From: Hypomyces perniciosus
Lineage: Eukaryota; Ascomycota; Sordariomycetes; Hypocreales; Hypocreaceae
DNA: 64,000 nt
Assembly: GCA_008477525.1 (NCBI GenBank)
Contig: SPDT01000007.1
Coordinates: 3,720,001-3,784,000 of the forward strand
Direction of reading: 5' to 3'
Position numbers and translations under genes: made by a program
Shown: positions 44,919 through 56,454 of the stretch, piece after piece
Layout: the number at the start of each line of letters is the position of its first letter
Position numbering within the stretch: position 1 is the stretch's first letter
The notes under the pieces: model-generated
What the model was told of the DNA's origin: nothing
The model's input: the letters and a program-made list of their open reading frames with translations, nothing else
Database searches by the model: none

Positions 44919-47435
44919 TTATGGTTTCGTAAACTCCTTGGCTTTGCGAGCTAATACTCGCACATTATCGACTAGTCCCTCTACCAGCTCTTGGTACCTG
45001 TGCGGTGCGCCACTCATTGCCCTTTGGCCTTGTTCGATAAGTACGTTGGGCGAAAGTTCGATTTCGAGCTCGTGTTCCTTCTCGATGCGCTGGGAATTCT
45101 GTGACTGGCAGTTAGCATAAAGTAATTCAAGACGAGATTCGGGGGTGCGTCCTTACCCCTGGCCCACTGACAGCGTGTGTGACTTGCGTGAGATCAATCT
45201 GGTAATGTCCCTGGGTGTAGCTCAGTCGATCCTTGTTACGATCTGGCTGCCTGTCTCCCTGATTTGGTGCCCGCTGTTCTAATTCCTCGACCGCGCCATC
45301 CCAGTTCATTTCGAGGTTGATGCTGATACGACAGTCCATCATGCACAAAGGCATGTGCAGGTCAATGTCTGCCACACGTGCCTTGACGATTTTGTTGAGT
45401 ACCTCTTTGGTCTTTTGGTCGTATGTCACCCTCACTCGGACGTTTCTGCTGCGAGAACCGAGACGCGCTCGCATGCATCCGGGGAGGTGGGCTTGAAGCT
45501 CTGGTGGCAACTCGAAAAACCGGTCGATCTCGCGTCGGTGCTCGTAGTGAACCTGGACTCGACTGGGTCCATTGGGATTCCGCGGGTCAGTCTGGATGAC
45601 GATATGGTTTAAGAAGTCATTGTACGCCTTGTGATGTGCCTAAATTTGGTTAGATATAGGCTCGTTGCACGTCGACTTTGTTTGGTCTTACCTCAGTCAT
45701 GCTGCTTTTGAACGCAACGCGACCATTGTCTTGAAGAATGCATTCCGACTCAATGTATCGGTCAACCCTATGATTGGTGTCCTTGTCGATGAGTGTGCCA
45801 AGCTTAGCCTCAATTTCGAATTGTATCCCTCGACTGACAATCTCTTGCATGTCCGGATTGTTGATAACATGGATGAAGAGGAAATCAGCTACAGTCTTTG
45901 ACAGCTCTTCAAAAGGCTTCACGCCCGTTATGCTAGCTTCCCACGGGCCTAATATGTCTTGAGGACCGGGCTCCGCCGGGGGCGGCGCCTGGCTGGTGCT
46001 CGAGCGTCGTGGTCGCGTTGCTTCGGGAGAGGTCTGGCGGCTCGCGTGCTCTGTCTTGGCTGTACTTTCGTGTTTGCCATTGACAGGAGCGTGTATGTGC
46101 GAATGAGCTCTCTTCTGGAGAACGAAGTTGGCGTGACCTGGCAGTTTCTTTCCCAGAATGTGGGCACTCTGGGCCCATATGGGAGGTTGGGCACGAACGG
46201 TCCGCTTCTTCCTCGCAGCAGGGGATGCTGACTTTTTGATTCGGTCGGCGTACCCGCCATTCACCTCTCCTGGTGGTGGTTTTGTTTCCTTGTGCTCCAA
46301 TTCCCTAGGACTCATGCTGCGATCCCCCAACTTGCGCTTGGCTGGTGTTATTATCGCTCGGTCGGAATCGATGGCCATGCTCTGAATACTGAGGGACGTT
46401 TTCGGTTCGGTGTCGGCCGGAGCCGAAGCTCTGTCAGAGTTACTAGGAATTGATCCAAGCCTAGTCTTGGGACTAACGGAAAGGCTCTGCTCTCGCTCGT
46501 GTTGGGATTGCGGGCGTGGAGTATCTGACACAGGCGACTCGTAAGCTGAATGGGAGTTTGAAAGGCGTTGCGCAGGCGGTGGAGGAGGTGCAGGTTTTGG
46601 CGAGGGCTGTGTGTGCGCGCTTCCTGTAGATGGCATTCGCTGTTGATATGGGCTCGGCGGTTGAGCAAAACTTCCAGGTGCAGAAGTCTGCCTTTGTGCA
46701 GCAGTAGGTTGGGGAGGACCTAAGGGGGTGGGCGGCTGCGAAGGGTGGCGGATGTATTCGGCGGGTGGAGGCTGCGGTGCAAGGACTGGGCTGCCCTGTG
46801 CGTATGAGGGTCCATATTGATGCTGACTATGTGTCGAAGTTTGTGTCGGTGTGGAATGAGTCGACTGGGAGCGTTGATGAAGGTACGGATGAGATGGACC
46901 GACAGGCGTGCCAACGGGCGATGCTTGTGGGACGGGATGTTGTTGCACGTATGGAGCAGCAGAAGCATGTGCGGCTGGTGCTGCCACACCCGGACCCTGC
47001 GAGTAGCTATCACGTCTTTGGTGCTGATAATGCGTAGGCGGGTATTGGTGTCGCTGGACCGGACTCGCCATTTCTTGGCTGGGCTGCGATGGAGGAAATG
47101 GATATCCTGTACTGCTGCCGGGGGTTGTAGCTGATGTGGGAGTTGCTCTATACGGAGACGCGATGGGAGCTGAGTTGGTTCTGGAGCTACTAGGAGAACG
47201 GACATCGTGATACGAGCTTGGGGGTTGAAGCGGAGGCGGCGCAGGGCGCGCTGGATACCGGCCTTGAGCTTGATATGGCGATGGTTGAGGAGGATAGGCA
47301 GTGGGTGCATGATGTTGCGGAGGATGTGGATAGTCCTGGGCCATGGGCTTGTTCGGTGATGGCTGAGGGGGCTGATGGGCGTAGTCGCGATATCCATACT
47401 GAGACGGACTTTGACTCTGGCTGGGGCGAGGCTGT

Positions 47436-47468
<33 letters not shown>

Positions 47469-47539
47469 GGGGTCGGCGGCGGCTTCGGCGGCGCGCGGTC
47501 GCCATTTTCGGATGTGTTGAGAACAGAACGGAGATCCAT
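44919..47539 (-). CDS. CET1: mRNA-capping enzyme subunit beta (RNA 5'-triphosphatase)
   Basis: Three exons (45692-47539, 45157-45639, 44919-45098) with 52- and 58-base introns, all phase 0, give 836 residues. The C-terminal 300 residues form the fungal metal-dependent triphosphatase tunnel: the first Glu strand GIQFEIEAKLGTLID has Glu575 and Glu577 as metal ligands; then HRVDRYIES, DRFFELPP, RVRVTYDQKT, DCRISINLEMNW and, in the last exon, EHELEIELSP with the second Glu-x-Glu pair. It removes the gamma phosphate of nascent mRNA, the first capping step, in the nucleus. The first 540 residues are low-complexity Pro/Ser/Gln/Tyr sequence with a pure Gln run, much longer than the yeast N-terminus. 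Start is MDLRSVLN; upstream in-frame codons read a TTC/GTC repeat and look like 5'UTR. Confidence 0.88.
47432..47468. repeat. CTG/CAG trinucleotide run (poly-Gln)
   Basis: A short, nearly pure CTG (CAG on the coding strand) repeat encodes about 12 Gln in the disordered N-terminus of the capping enzyme. Likely length-variable between strains. Confidence 0.85.
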
Positions 47540-47561
47540 GGCTGCGGGGAGAGGAGGAGGA

Positions 47562-47611
47562 GTCTTCGTCTTCGTCTTCGTCTTCGTCTTCTTCGTCTTC
47601 TTCGTGCAGCG
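47562..47611. repeat. TTCGTC hexanucleotide repeat in the capping-enzyme 5' region
   Basis: Six or so TTCGTC/TTCTTC units lie just upstream of the start codon. They read as KTKTKT if translated on the minus strand, which is why the longer ORF looks open. Confidence 0.8.
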
Positions 47612-48621
47612 ATGAGCGCGCGGCGCGAGACGATGGCTTAGGTCTGGACTCAATTGCCCGGCAATAATGGCTGTACCTCCATGCGCCTTGGCACGCGACG
47701 GCGGTGGTTCGATGGGATTTCAGAGGGCTTTCGAGCGCGCGAAGGATGCGATGGTGATTGAGTCGCAAACGGACATCCTCAAGCTGTCATGGACAAGGCT
47801 CAGGTGGCGGAGTCGCGACTGTTCGGCGGGGAACGACTGACAGCACGCGCAGAAGCCAGCTGGCCAGTCAAATATGCGGGAGGCCTGGCTGATCGATAGG
47901 CTGGAGTCGAGATGCGCGTCCTGTCGATCGTATGTGGACGGCTTTGGACGACAGCGTTGGGAGTTGATTGCGAAGGCCTGATGTTGTTCAGGCAGGGATG
48001 AATGCGCCAGGACGCTTTTTTCCCCCCTTCTGTGAAGGACTGGGCTGTCTTAGCACATCGGTCAATGGGAGAGAGCCAACCTAACAGGCGATTTATATGT
48101 AGACCTGAGGTAGTATCAATGATCGAGTACTACTCCACAACAGAGGGTGGAAAATGTAGCTACATCCATATCTTCCTCATCGTCAAGCCGAATGATATTT
48201 TTTTTCTTTTCACCTTTCGTTGAGTTTGGATTCAAATACTATTACAACTAGGTACTACTCAGCTCAGCTAGACGTCTGTCGATACCTACCTCTAGCAGTA
48301 AGGTAGGGGGAGAAATAAGGCAGAGGAGGAGGTACAAGTTCACGCCAACAACGTGCATGTATTGCACCATTTTGATGGTATATAGCTGTTGGACCGCCAT
48401 GCTCTCATTCAAAGCCACCCGATGTATTTGCCCTGTCGTTATTTCGGCTTCCCCTCGGCTTCCATCCTTCCAATACAGCCAGCTGGTATTCCCATCAGCT
48501 CTTCAACGTCATCTTTTGTGACTCCCATTCATGTTGTGCCGTGGGCTTCGCACTAGGTGACTTCCCCGCTAATCTTCATGAGGCATAGAGTGCCATCGAA
48601 TGGGACCCGAAGTCTCCATAT

Positions 48622-48662
48622 CACGTGACCACTCCCCTAAGCCCGTATTACATAATCACGTG
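48622..48662. promoter_or_regulatory. Pair of CACGTG E-boxes upstream of RPN2
   Basis: CACGTGAC at 48,622-48,629 and CACGTG at 48,657-48,662, both preceded by AT, lie about 310-350 bases before the RPN2 start. CACGTG is bound by bHLH factors (Cbf1-type) in fungi; which factor acts here is unknown. I did not see an Rpn4 (PACE) site. Confidence 0.35.
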
Positions 48663-48970
48663 CATATGTAAGCCGACTTGGAGCTCTCGGGTAGGTCCGT
48701 GCATCTGGAAGGGCAGGCAGAGCTGTGCCTGACGTGGATGGTCGTGCCTGTTCGTCCTGGCGCAAAACATCACATCATCACTCAGTTTCCTCCGCGAAAC
48801 AACACCATCATCGCCTCGTATTTTCCCTCAGTTTCGGAGGGCTTCTCATTGGAATCCCTGTAGAAGCTGATCTCCAACTCTCCTCCTATTTTCCACCTTC
48901 AGCCCGCTCGTCTGGCCGAACGCATCAACGCCACAGTCCCTCCATCTGCTTTGTTCCCAAGCGCCTCAAC

Positions 48971-51900
48971 ATGCCTGGCTTGGTATCGGCAACAGGCGTG
49001 CTGGCCTTCCTCGCCGATGAGGAGCCTGAGCTCAAGGTCTTTGCCTTGCAGACACTCAACGACGACATTGACACAGTCTGGACCGAGGTGGCTGCCGCCT
49101 TGAACCAGATGTACGCTCCGCGCGCTCCCTCAGATACCAATTTGCCCCAGCTAACAGTGTGCTATTTATTAGTGAGGCTCTCTACGAAGATGAGTCTTTT
49201 CCGGAGCGACAACTCGCTGCCCTGGTGCTTTCCAAGGTTTATTACCATCTGCAGGCCTACAATGACAGCATGGTCTTCGCCCTCGCTGCCGGCGACTTGT
49301 TCAAACTCGATGCCCCCAGCGAGTTCGAGGAGACAATCATTTCCAAGTGCGTGGATCAGTATATCGCCGTTACGGCTGCCAAACATTCCACTCCCAAGAC
49401 TGCCAAGACGTCCGACTTGCCAGGGTTGTCCACCACCTTTTCCAGCGTCACCGATGGTGCTTTGATGTCACCCACGACACCTTTCTCTCATACGACCCTC
49501 CCTTCCAAGTCTCTGCTTTCCCGGGCTTCCATGGACAACACCATACTGGATGCCACCTTTCAGCCAATTGTCAAGGAGGGACGCTCAGGATCAATCGCCC
49601 AATTCACCAACAAAGCCACCGAGGCATCCTTACAGAGGGTCATTGATCGTCTCTTCGAGAGCTGCCTGAAGCAGGGTAGATACAGACAGGTGGTTGGTAT
49701 TGCTGTGGAGGCCAAGAACCTTGATGTCTTGAGACGCGTTATCAAGCGCGCAAGCGAGGATGAAAAGCGCTCCAAGACAAAGACCCAGGAGGGACAGCAG
49801 GGTCCTGCCGAGGAGCTGATGGAATACACCTTGGGTATCTGCATGGATATTGTCCAAGAAAGGGCATTCCGCACCGAGATTCTGCGTCTGATTCTTGATC
49901 TACTAAACGAGATTCCCAACCCGGATTACTTTGCCATAGCCAGATGTGTGGTCTATCTCAACGCGGACGATGAAGCCTCTCAGATGCTACAGACGCTTGT
50001 CGACAAAGGCGATCGCACGTCGGTTGCCATCGCATACCAAATCGCATTTGATCTGTACGACAATGGCACTCAGGAGTTTCTGGGCAAGGTTCTCACTTCC
50101 TTGCCGTCAAGCCTACCGCATCTGAAAGAGATCACCGAGGACGCAGATAAGTCGACCGAAATTCAGCCGCTGTTGCAGGAACAGCTGGATATGCTCAAAG
50201 ACATCGTGTTGGAAGGAGCTGACAAGGTGTACGACAACATCCGATACATTCTTGACGGCACCAAGACCATTCACCTGAACCTTGAGTTCCTTTACCGCAA
50301 CAACCACACCGATTTGAGCATCTTAAACAAAGTCCGTGATAGCTTGGAGGGCCGCAACTCCATTTTCCATACTGCCGTTACGTTCTGCAATGCCTTCATG
50401 AACCAAGGCACAACGAATGACAAGTTTTTCCGAGATAATCTAGAATGGCTCGGCAAGGCTGTTAACTGGTCCAAGTTCACTGCCACTGCCGCTCTGGGAG
50501 TCATCCACCGCGGAAACCTGACCCAATCGCGAAAGCTTCTCGAACCCTATCTTCCCAAGCCAGGTACCGTTAGTAACGGATCCCCTTTTAGCCAGGGCGG
50601 TGCTTTGTATGCGTATGGTCTCATCCATGCCAACCATGGAGATGGTGCTGTGGAGTATTTGAAGGCCCAGGCCATTATGGCCACCGATGAAGTCGTTCAG
50701 CATGGCTGTGCCCTCGGTCTGGGCATTGCTGGCATGGGTACTGGCGATAATGAAATTCTAGATAGACTCAAGGACATGCTGTTCCAGGACTCTGCCATCA
50801 ATGGCGAGGCTGCCGGACTGGCCATGGGACTTGTCATGCTCGGAACTGGCGACATTAAACTCCTTGAGCAGATGATTACATACGCCCACGAGACAACACA
50901 TGAGAAGATTGTGCGCGGTGTGGCTATTGGAATGGCTCTCATCATGTATGGTCGCCAGGAAGGTGCCGATGTTTTGATCGAGGGACTCCTCAACGACCCT
51001 GATCCGACCCTGCGATATGGTGGTATCATGACTGTTGCCCTTGCCTACTGTGGTACTGGAAGCAATAAGGCTATCCGGAAACTCCTACATACTGCAGTCA
51101 GCGATGTCAATGACGATGTCCGCCGAATCGCCGTTATGAGTCTTGGTTTCATTCTCTTCCGCAAGCCCCGCAGTGTGCCTCGAATGGTTGAACTGCTCTC
51201 CGAGTCGTACAACCCTCACGTTCGGTACGGCTCTGCCATGGCTTTGGGTATCTCTTGCGCCGGTACCGGACTCGACGAGGCCATCGATCTTCTAGGGCCC
51301 ATGATGAAGGACCCTACCGACTTTGTTCGACAGGGCGCGCTCATCGCGTTGTCCATGATCATGGTTCAGCAAAACGAGGTCATGAACCCCAAGGTGGCTT
51401 CCATCCGCAAGACCCTAAAGAAGGTAGTTGGCGATCGACATGAGGATGCCATGACCAAGTTCGGTGCTGCCCTTGCACTTGGCATCATTGATGCTGGCGG
51501 TCGAAACTGCACTATTGGACTGCAAACTCAAACGGGTAATCTTAACATGGCTGGCATTGTTGGTATGGCCGTGTTCACCCAGTACTGGTACTGGTTCCCA
51601 TTCACTCACTTCCTGTCTCTGAGCTTCTCGCCTACATCCATCATTGGTCTGGACCACGATCTAGAGATACCTGATTTCAAGTTCCACTGCGCTACGCGCC
51701 AAAGCTTGTTCGACTACCCGCCCGAGCAGGAGGTCAAGACTGAGGAGGGCCCAGCCCTGATTGCCACGGCTATTCTGTCAACGACTGCCCAGGCTAAGAG
51801 GAGAGCGCAAAAGAAGGAGCGAGCTCAGCGCCGTGAGAGCATGGACATTGACGCTGCCCCGGCGAAGAGCGGCGACAAGATGGAGGTTGATGAGGAGAAG

Positions 51901-52579
51901 TCCAAAGATGAGCACAAGGATGAGTCCAAGGATGAGTCCAAGGATAAGAAAATGGGAGACGACAAGGATGCAGCGGGATCTGCCGACGCAAAGAAAAAGC
52001 CTGAAAAGGAAAAGGTCGGCTATGAAGTTGAGAACATGAGCAGAGTTCTTCCTGGTCAGCTGAAATATGTCAGCTTCCCAGCCGGTCGATACAAGCCCGT
52101 CAAGAAGGTAAAGTTGATATTTTGTGCTGTTGTGTTGAGATGTATAAAGACTAACATCGTTTTAGCCGACCGGTGGCCCTCTGCTTCTGGATGATACTCA
52201 ATCCGAAGAGCCCAAGTCCCTTTTGGAGGAGAAGCTGCAGAAGGTCACTACCGAGCGTGCGCCTGTTGCTGGACAGCAGAACGCTCGAGGCGGCCGCGCC
52301 GGATCTGGAAGGTCTCTGCTCGAGGGTCTCATGGACACGGCCCGTCCAACCACGGGCAACCCTGTAATGGATCAGTTGTTGCGTAGCCATGGTCGCTCTG
52401 CTTTTGGTCTGGTAGATCCCCAGACCCCTGGCGGCAACCATGCAAGTGGAGAGATCGGCTCAGGAGCCGCGGCTGCCGCCGGCGTGCTCACCGCAGTGGA
52501 TGAGGATGGAGAGGGTGATGAGGAGGCCGTATTGCCCAACCGGTTTGAGTACTTTACCGACGGGGAGGATGAAGAGTAA
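48971..52579 (+). CDS. RPN2: 26S proteasome regulatory subunit Rpn2 (PSMD1)
   Basis: Three exons (48971-49110, 49173-52107, 52166-52579) with 62- and 58-base introns give 1,162 residues. The N-terminus reads MPGLVSATGVLAFLADEEPE and FALQTLNDDIDTVWTEVAAALNQ|IEALYEDESFPERQLAALV, the helical rod of Rpn2. Proteasome/cyclosome repeats occupy about residues 490-840 (for example GVAIGMALIMYGRQEGAD, RYGGIMTVALAYCGTGSN, VRYGSAMALGISCAGTGLDE). A KEKE-type charged tract follows (about residues 920-1000, repeated DESKD), and the tail ends RFEYFTDGEDEE. It is the largest base subunit of the 19S particle and a scaffold for Rpn13 and Rpn10. A Ser/Thr/Pro-rich insert at residues about 115-160 is typical of filamentous fungi. 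The second exon's start is fixed by the phase-2 junction. Confidence 0.93.
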
Positions 52580-53196
52580 AGAGCCTATTACACATGGGTG
52601 GGAACAAATGTCCGGCGTTTGGACGTGGGGATGCAATCAGGAAGGCTTCTTAGAGAGCAACCCGCCTTTTGCGGAAGAATCTAATCACTTACATACAGAT
52701 GACCCTGCGGAGCTCCGTTGAGTTGATGCTTCATTTGTACCAGTATTTCAATTAGAACGGGGCGAGTCTGGGAAGGATTGGATGTGAAGGTGAAAGGAGC
52801 GGATGCTGGGTTAGAGCGCTGTGCGATGTTGAAGTGCACATGTTGTACACTACCTACCAAACAAAGAATCCAACTGAGACTTGTTTTAACTTCTTACGTT
52901 GCTGCCGCTTCTCTCATGCCAATGTTTCTCTTGAATTGGTGTTCTGAGAAAGTGTCTTTTGAAGACAACCCTACAGAAATCATGTCATCTAGCTCTGCTG
53001 TGGAGGAAAATAGGAAATGGTAATAAATAGATAGTCTCATCATTAATGTTGGATTTTGTATAAAGTATTTAATAGGGGAAAATCATCCCACCCATAAAGA
53101 GACACCAGGACCAGGGATCACGGGCTACCGTACGCTATGCCTAACTTGCCTTTCCAATGGTCAACAAGAATAAAGAAATGGTATCATCCTCTCGCC
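52580..53196. other. 3'-to-3' spacer between RPN2 and sulfite oxidase
   Basis: No gene recognised; a short plus-strand ORF (52778-53023) has no family resemblance. Confidence 0.5.
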
Positions 53197-55107
53197 TCAA
53201 GGTTGTCTCTTCTCCTCTCGGGGTTTCGTAATTATTGCACTGGGTGAGCAATCGGTGCATACTTGGACACGGTGCCATGCCGTAGCTAAATTACCACGGA
53301 AATTCCATGTGGCGGCGTGGCTCTCGGGTTGGGTATTGTAAGAATCATCCGTTGCCTTGACCACCAGTGTTGTGCATCGCCTATTTCGTTGGTTGCTGTT
53401 CGTGTCCGCGACCTCACCTCGTCGTATGACCTTGTCGTCATTATCCTTAGCACTGCCTTTGTTCTCTAGATCTCGGAATGCGTCCAGGGGTAAGGCACCG
53501 TTGAATTTCCATCTTTTCCAGGCCCAGGAACCGTTTCCGTAGCATGGCGATGGGGATCCATTCTTGGAGACGCAATCCGGGAGGAGGTATGCTTGTGTCC
53601 AGTTCTTCCCGTCGTCGAGGGAGACGTCAACACGAATGATGGAGCGTCCGCCGCCAGAGAAGGCGTATCCACTGAGAGATATTTCCCGTGCTGGTGATTC
53701 CTCGCTTTTCGTATTTGACTTGGCCGTCCATTCTCCCAGTTTGATGCCAGTTATAGCGCTTTGTACGGGGAGCTCCTGAATGGCTGGAGCAGCGTCCCAA
53801 TCGACTTTCGTTTCATTAGGCCCAAAGCACTTGTAGTCTCGCCGTTGCCATTGCGTTGTGCTTTCTTCTTCGCTCAAGGTGATTTGATTGAGCCACTTGA
53901 CCGACCGAGCAGCAACGTGTCCAGGGACGATCGAACGCAAGGGATAGCCGTGATCTCTCGGCAAAGGCTTTCCATTCATCCCGTATGCCAACAAGACATC
54001 GCCTTGAGGATCAACAGCCTTTTTGATAGGTATTGAAGCACCGTACGCTTCCATGCCGGAGAACTGCACATGCTGTGCCTCGCTAGTGCCATTGAAGACG
54101 GTCATGAGGTCGAAACCAGCGTCTGCAAGGACATCTGAGAGCAGAACACCCTCCCAAGAGGCATTGGATATGGCGCCAGTGGACCATTGAAGGCCGTTGG
54201 TAGCTCGGCCAGAGCCCTTGGTCATGTCACCTCGGCGATTCCCAGAACACTGCAGAACCGCAGTGATCTTTTTCATTGGAAATTTGGTCTTGAGATCACG
54301 AAGCGTGTACTCCTTTGTTGTGCCGTCATGGAGCTCAATAGTCAGGACATGGGCATCTGCTTCCTGCTCCGTGAGTTTAGGAACCCACATGTGATTACGG
54401 ACGTAAAAGAGCTCGTTGGGTGTGAGGAATTGAGAACTCATTGCTTCTCCGGGCGTCTCAGCATTTCGAGGTTTGAGAGTCCGGGTGATGAGGTCTGGGT
54501 GTCGCTCTGGGTCATCAGAGAAGGGGTCCTCGATCTGTTCCTGGGCAGGCTGCCCGTTTACAAGATCCGCCTGGTGTACATAGCCGATGAGGTACTGTTG
54601 GAGAATATCGTATACGTATTGGTTCTTGTGGATAGTGAAGATGTTCCAGTAAGGCTCGATTGACCCTCCGGCAGCCCTCAGAATGACCTGGCCACCGGGA
54701 TGGGCTGAGATCCAGTCTGTAATATCGTATACTTTGTCGCCATGGATGATCCAAGGATTGGCCGACTTGGCATCATGCTTCCGAACTTCAGATATACGGA
54801 ATCGGGGGAGGCTCGGGTCGCGAGCGTCATGGATGACAGTCTCTTCTGAAGACAAAACAGTCGGGGTGGCGTGGACGGCATCAAAGGCGGTGCGTGGAGT
54901 CTGAGATATGCTCAGGGCGAAAGATAGGAGGCTAACGCCAGCAATGAGGGCGGCGACTCGAGGGGAGATCTGGCTTCGTCTGGGAGCAGACGGCCTGACG
55001 AAGGTGCGGCATTGCGTTCTCGTTGGAACCCATCGTGCTGGGGAGCCCCGAGGTTGGGCAGCCAGCCGCAGTTGACGGGCAAGGCAGGTCGGCGGTCGTG
55101 AGGCCAT
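53197..55107 (-). CDS. Sulfite oxidase (cytochrome b5 plus molybdopterin domain), mitochondrial
   Basis: An intronless 636-residue protein. Residues 1-50 are Arg-rich and lack acidic residues (mitochondrial presequence), followed by a hydrophobic segment (53-67, AALIAGVSLLSFALS), the bipartite signal that sorts to the intermembrane space. The cytochrome b5 domain spans about 100-178 with the haem-ligand motif HPGG at 136-139. The oxidoreductase domain follows, with the molybdenum-ligating Cys287 in VLQCSGNRR and the molybdopterin pocket DHGYPLRSIVPGHVAARSVK. The dimerisation domain ends with AWKRWKF and ATWNFRGN. It oxidises sulfite to sulfate, passing electrons to cytochrome c. No FAD/NADH domain is present, which argues against nitrate reductase. 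An upstream Met (55,152) would add 15 residues and weaken the presequence. Confidence 0.9.
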   Translation of the reverse strand: MASRPPTCLARQLRLAAQPRGSPARWVPTRTQCRTFVRPSAPRRSQISPRVAALIAGVSLLSFALSISQTPRTAFDAVHATPTVLSSEETVIHDARDPSLPRFRISEVRKHDAKSANPWIIHGDKVYDITDWISAHPGGQVILRAAGGSIEPYWNIFTIHKNQYVYDILQQYLIGYVHQADLVNGQPAQEQIEDPFSDDPERHPDLITRTLKPRNAETPGEAMSSQFLTPNELFYVRNHMWVPKLTEQEADAHVLTIELHDGTTKEYTLRDLKTKFPMKKITAVLQCSGNRRGDMTKGSGRATNGLQWSTGAISNASWEGVLLSDVLADAGFDLMTVFNGTSEAQHVQFSGMEAYGASIPIKKAVDPQGDVLLAYGMNGKPLPRDHGYPLRSIVPGHVAARSVKWLNQITLSEEESTTQWQRRDYKCFGPNETKVDWDAAPAIQELPVQSAITGIKLGEWTAKSNTKSEESPAREISLSGYAFSGGGRSIIRVDVSLDDGKNWTQAYLLPDCVSKNGSPSPCYGNGSWAWKRWKFNGALPLDAFRDLENKGSAKDNDDKVIRRGEVADTNSNQRNRRCTTLVVKATDDSYNTQPESHAATWNFRGNLATAWHRVQVCTDCSPSAIITKPREEKRQP

Positions 55108-55229
55108 GGCCTTGTTATAGAGAGACAGGTGATGGTTGTCGAACAATTCCAAAGCCCATGTCTCTCAAGCGAAGGCGATGTTGACGGAGGATTGATGTCA
55201 CTAGATCAGTCACCAGGTCATGAAGCCGA

Positions 55230-55515
55230 GAAGCTGATGGTACTCGTATAGGTGAGGTACGAGGAGGTGTAGGAGTTAGGGAGGTCGATCGCTTGTTGAA
55301 TTAACCGAGCCCGTATCGTACTCGTACTCTGCAACGTGGCGACGGCCCATGGATCTGTGGACTTGGCGGTGATGCCAGAGATAAAGCGGTGGAGGAAGGG
55401 AGGCCATGATAGTGAGAGTGATAGTGATAGTGGTGGCTATGAGCGTCTCAGAGGCCGATGATTACCGAGCGTACGGGTACTACGAGTACTGCTCGTACAG
55501 GTACTCGTACGCATA
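55230..55515. repeat. Cluster of GTACTCGTA/TACGAGTAC palindromes upstream of sulfite oxidase
   Basis: At least six elements of the type TACTCGTA or its reverse complement TACGAGTA lie within about 280 bases: near 55,241, 55,317, 55,323, 55,480, 55,499 and 55,501-55,510, with GTACGGGTAC nearby. They sit 130-410 bases upstream of the sulfite oxidase start. Either a local copy cluster of the dispersed short palindrome seen elsewhere, or a regulatory array. Confidence 0.55.
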
Positions 55516-56454
55516 GACGGGCCGTCGACGATGGCTGTCGGTCGGACGAGCGAGGCGAGAGGAGACTTATGCAGCCCAGCGGCCCCAGAAATAAAGAGCC
55601 GGCAAATTGGAGCTCCATCTAAGCCATCGCATCGTCTGCTGTGCCGCAGGAAGCTGATTGGGCGTCAGTGTGTCATCCTGAAGGCCTTACCATGTCGGGC
55701 ATAAATAGGCTGGTCAAGGCGCGTGAGAATTGAGATCCGGCATCCTGGAGAAGCTGGGGGGAGCGTCCACCGACATCCGAACATCTCATCTCACATGCTG
55801 GCTAAATGGACCGGATCCTATTAATAAAGATTTCTGGTGTCGGCAATAGCCATCGGGGAAACGCCTTATCCGACGAGGCACCTCGACGAATATCTGTCGT
55901 TTCCCTTGAGACAACAATAGAAACAAACAAAATATGAAGTCCGGGAGTCGGGGCGACTTCTGGCTGTGGTCCGCATCGGGTCGTCGGACTTGGCCCAATC
56001 GGAATAACGAACTGCGGATTAATAGGTCACCTGCTCAAGCAAAAGACTTCGTACTCCGTAATAATAATAACGCTCTATTACTATTTTTATTGCCAGTAAA
56101 ATTAGAAAAACAAAAAATACATTATACGAAGAAGCCTCGTGATTCGCTTGTGGATCATTGCCAGCTTGTATCATACATCTGTGGGTGCGGCCATTACATG
56201 ATGTTTTCCATCCTTAAAGACACGATAACGCTGTCTTTACCTCTTGACAAACCACCACCACCCACCGCTAGACACCAAACAGTGCCACAAAAGAAGAGAA
56301 GAAGGAGAAGAAAAAGCATCAATACAAAAGCAAAAGCTGACCACTCCGTAGACTCTACTGCTTTTCCTGATAACACACTAGCAATGCTCGTCCCCCAAAC
56401 GCTTGTAAAAGCCAATCACGACTATCCAAATCGAGCCCTCTTAGGCCTCCAATC
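55516..56454. other. Intergenic; no gene seen
   Basis: Includes a TTCGTACTCCGTAAT element (56,047) and A/C-rich stretches. The plus-strand ORF 55934-56458 is Lys/Arg-rich from AAG/AGA runs and shows no domain. Confidence 0.5.

Larger units (their letters stand above)
47540..48970. other. Divergent promoter region of CET1 and RPN2
   Basis: About 1.4 kb with normal composition. Two CACGTG E-boxes (listed separately) and a CT-rich leader before RPN2 are visible. ORFs in it have no family resemblance; the large antisense frame over the CET1 N-terminus is a low-complexity shadow. Confidence 0.5.

Noticed and set aside
47190..47768. Open frame of 192 codons, minus strand, and a 261-codon frame at 46720-47505
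   Set aside because: Out-of-frame readings of the low-complexity CET1 N-terminus; Ser/Arg/His-rich shadows.
53197..55107. Nitrate reductase
   Set aside because: Cytochrome b5 lies N-terminal with a mitochondrial presequence and no FAD/NADH domain; the order fits sulfite oxidase.
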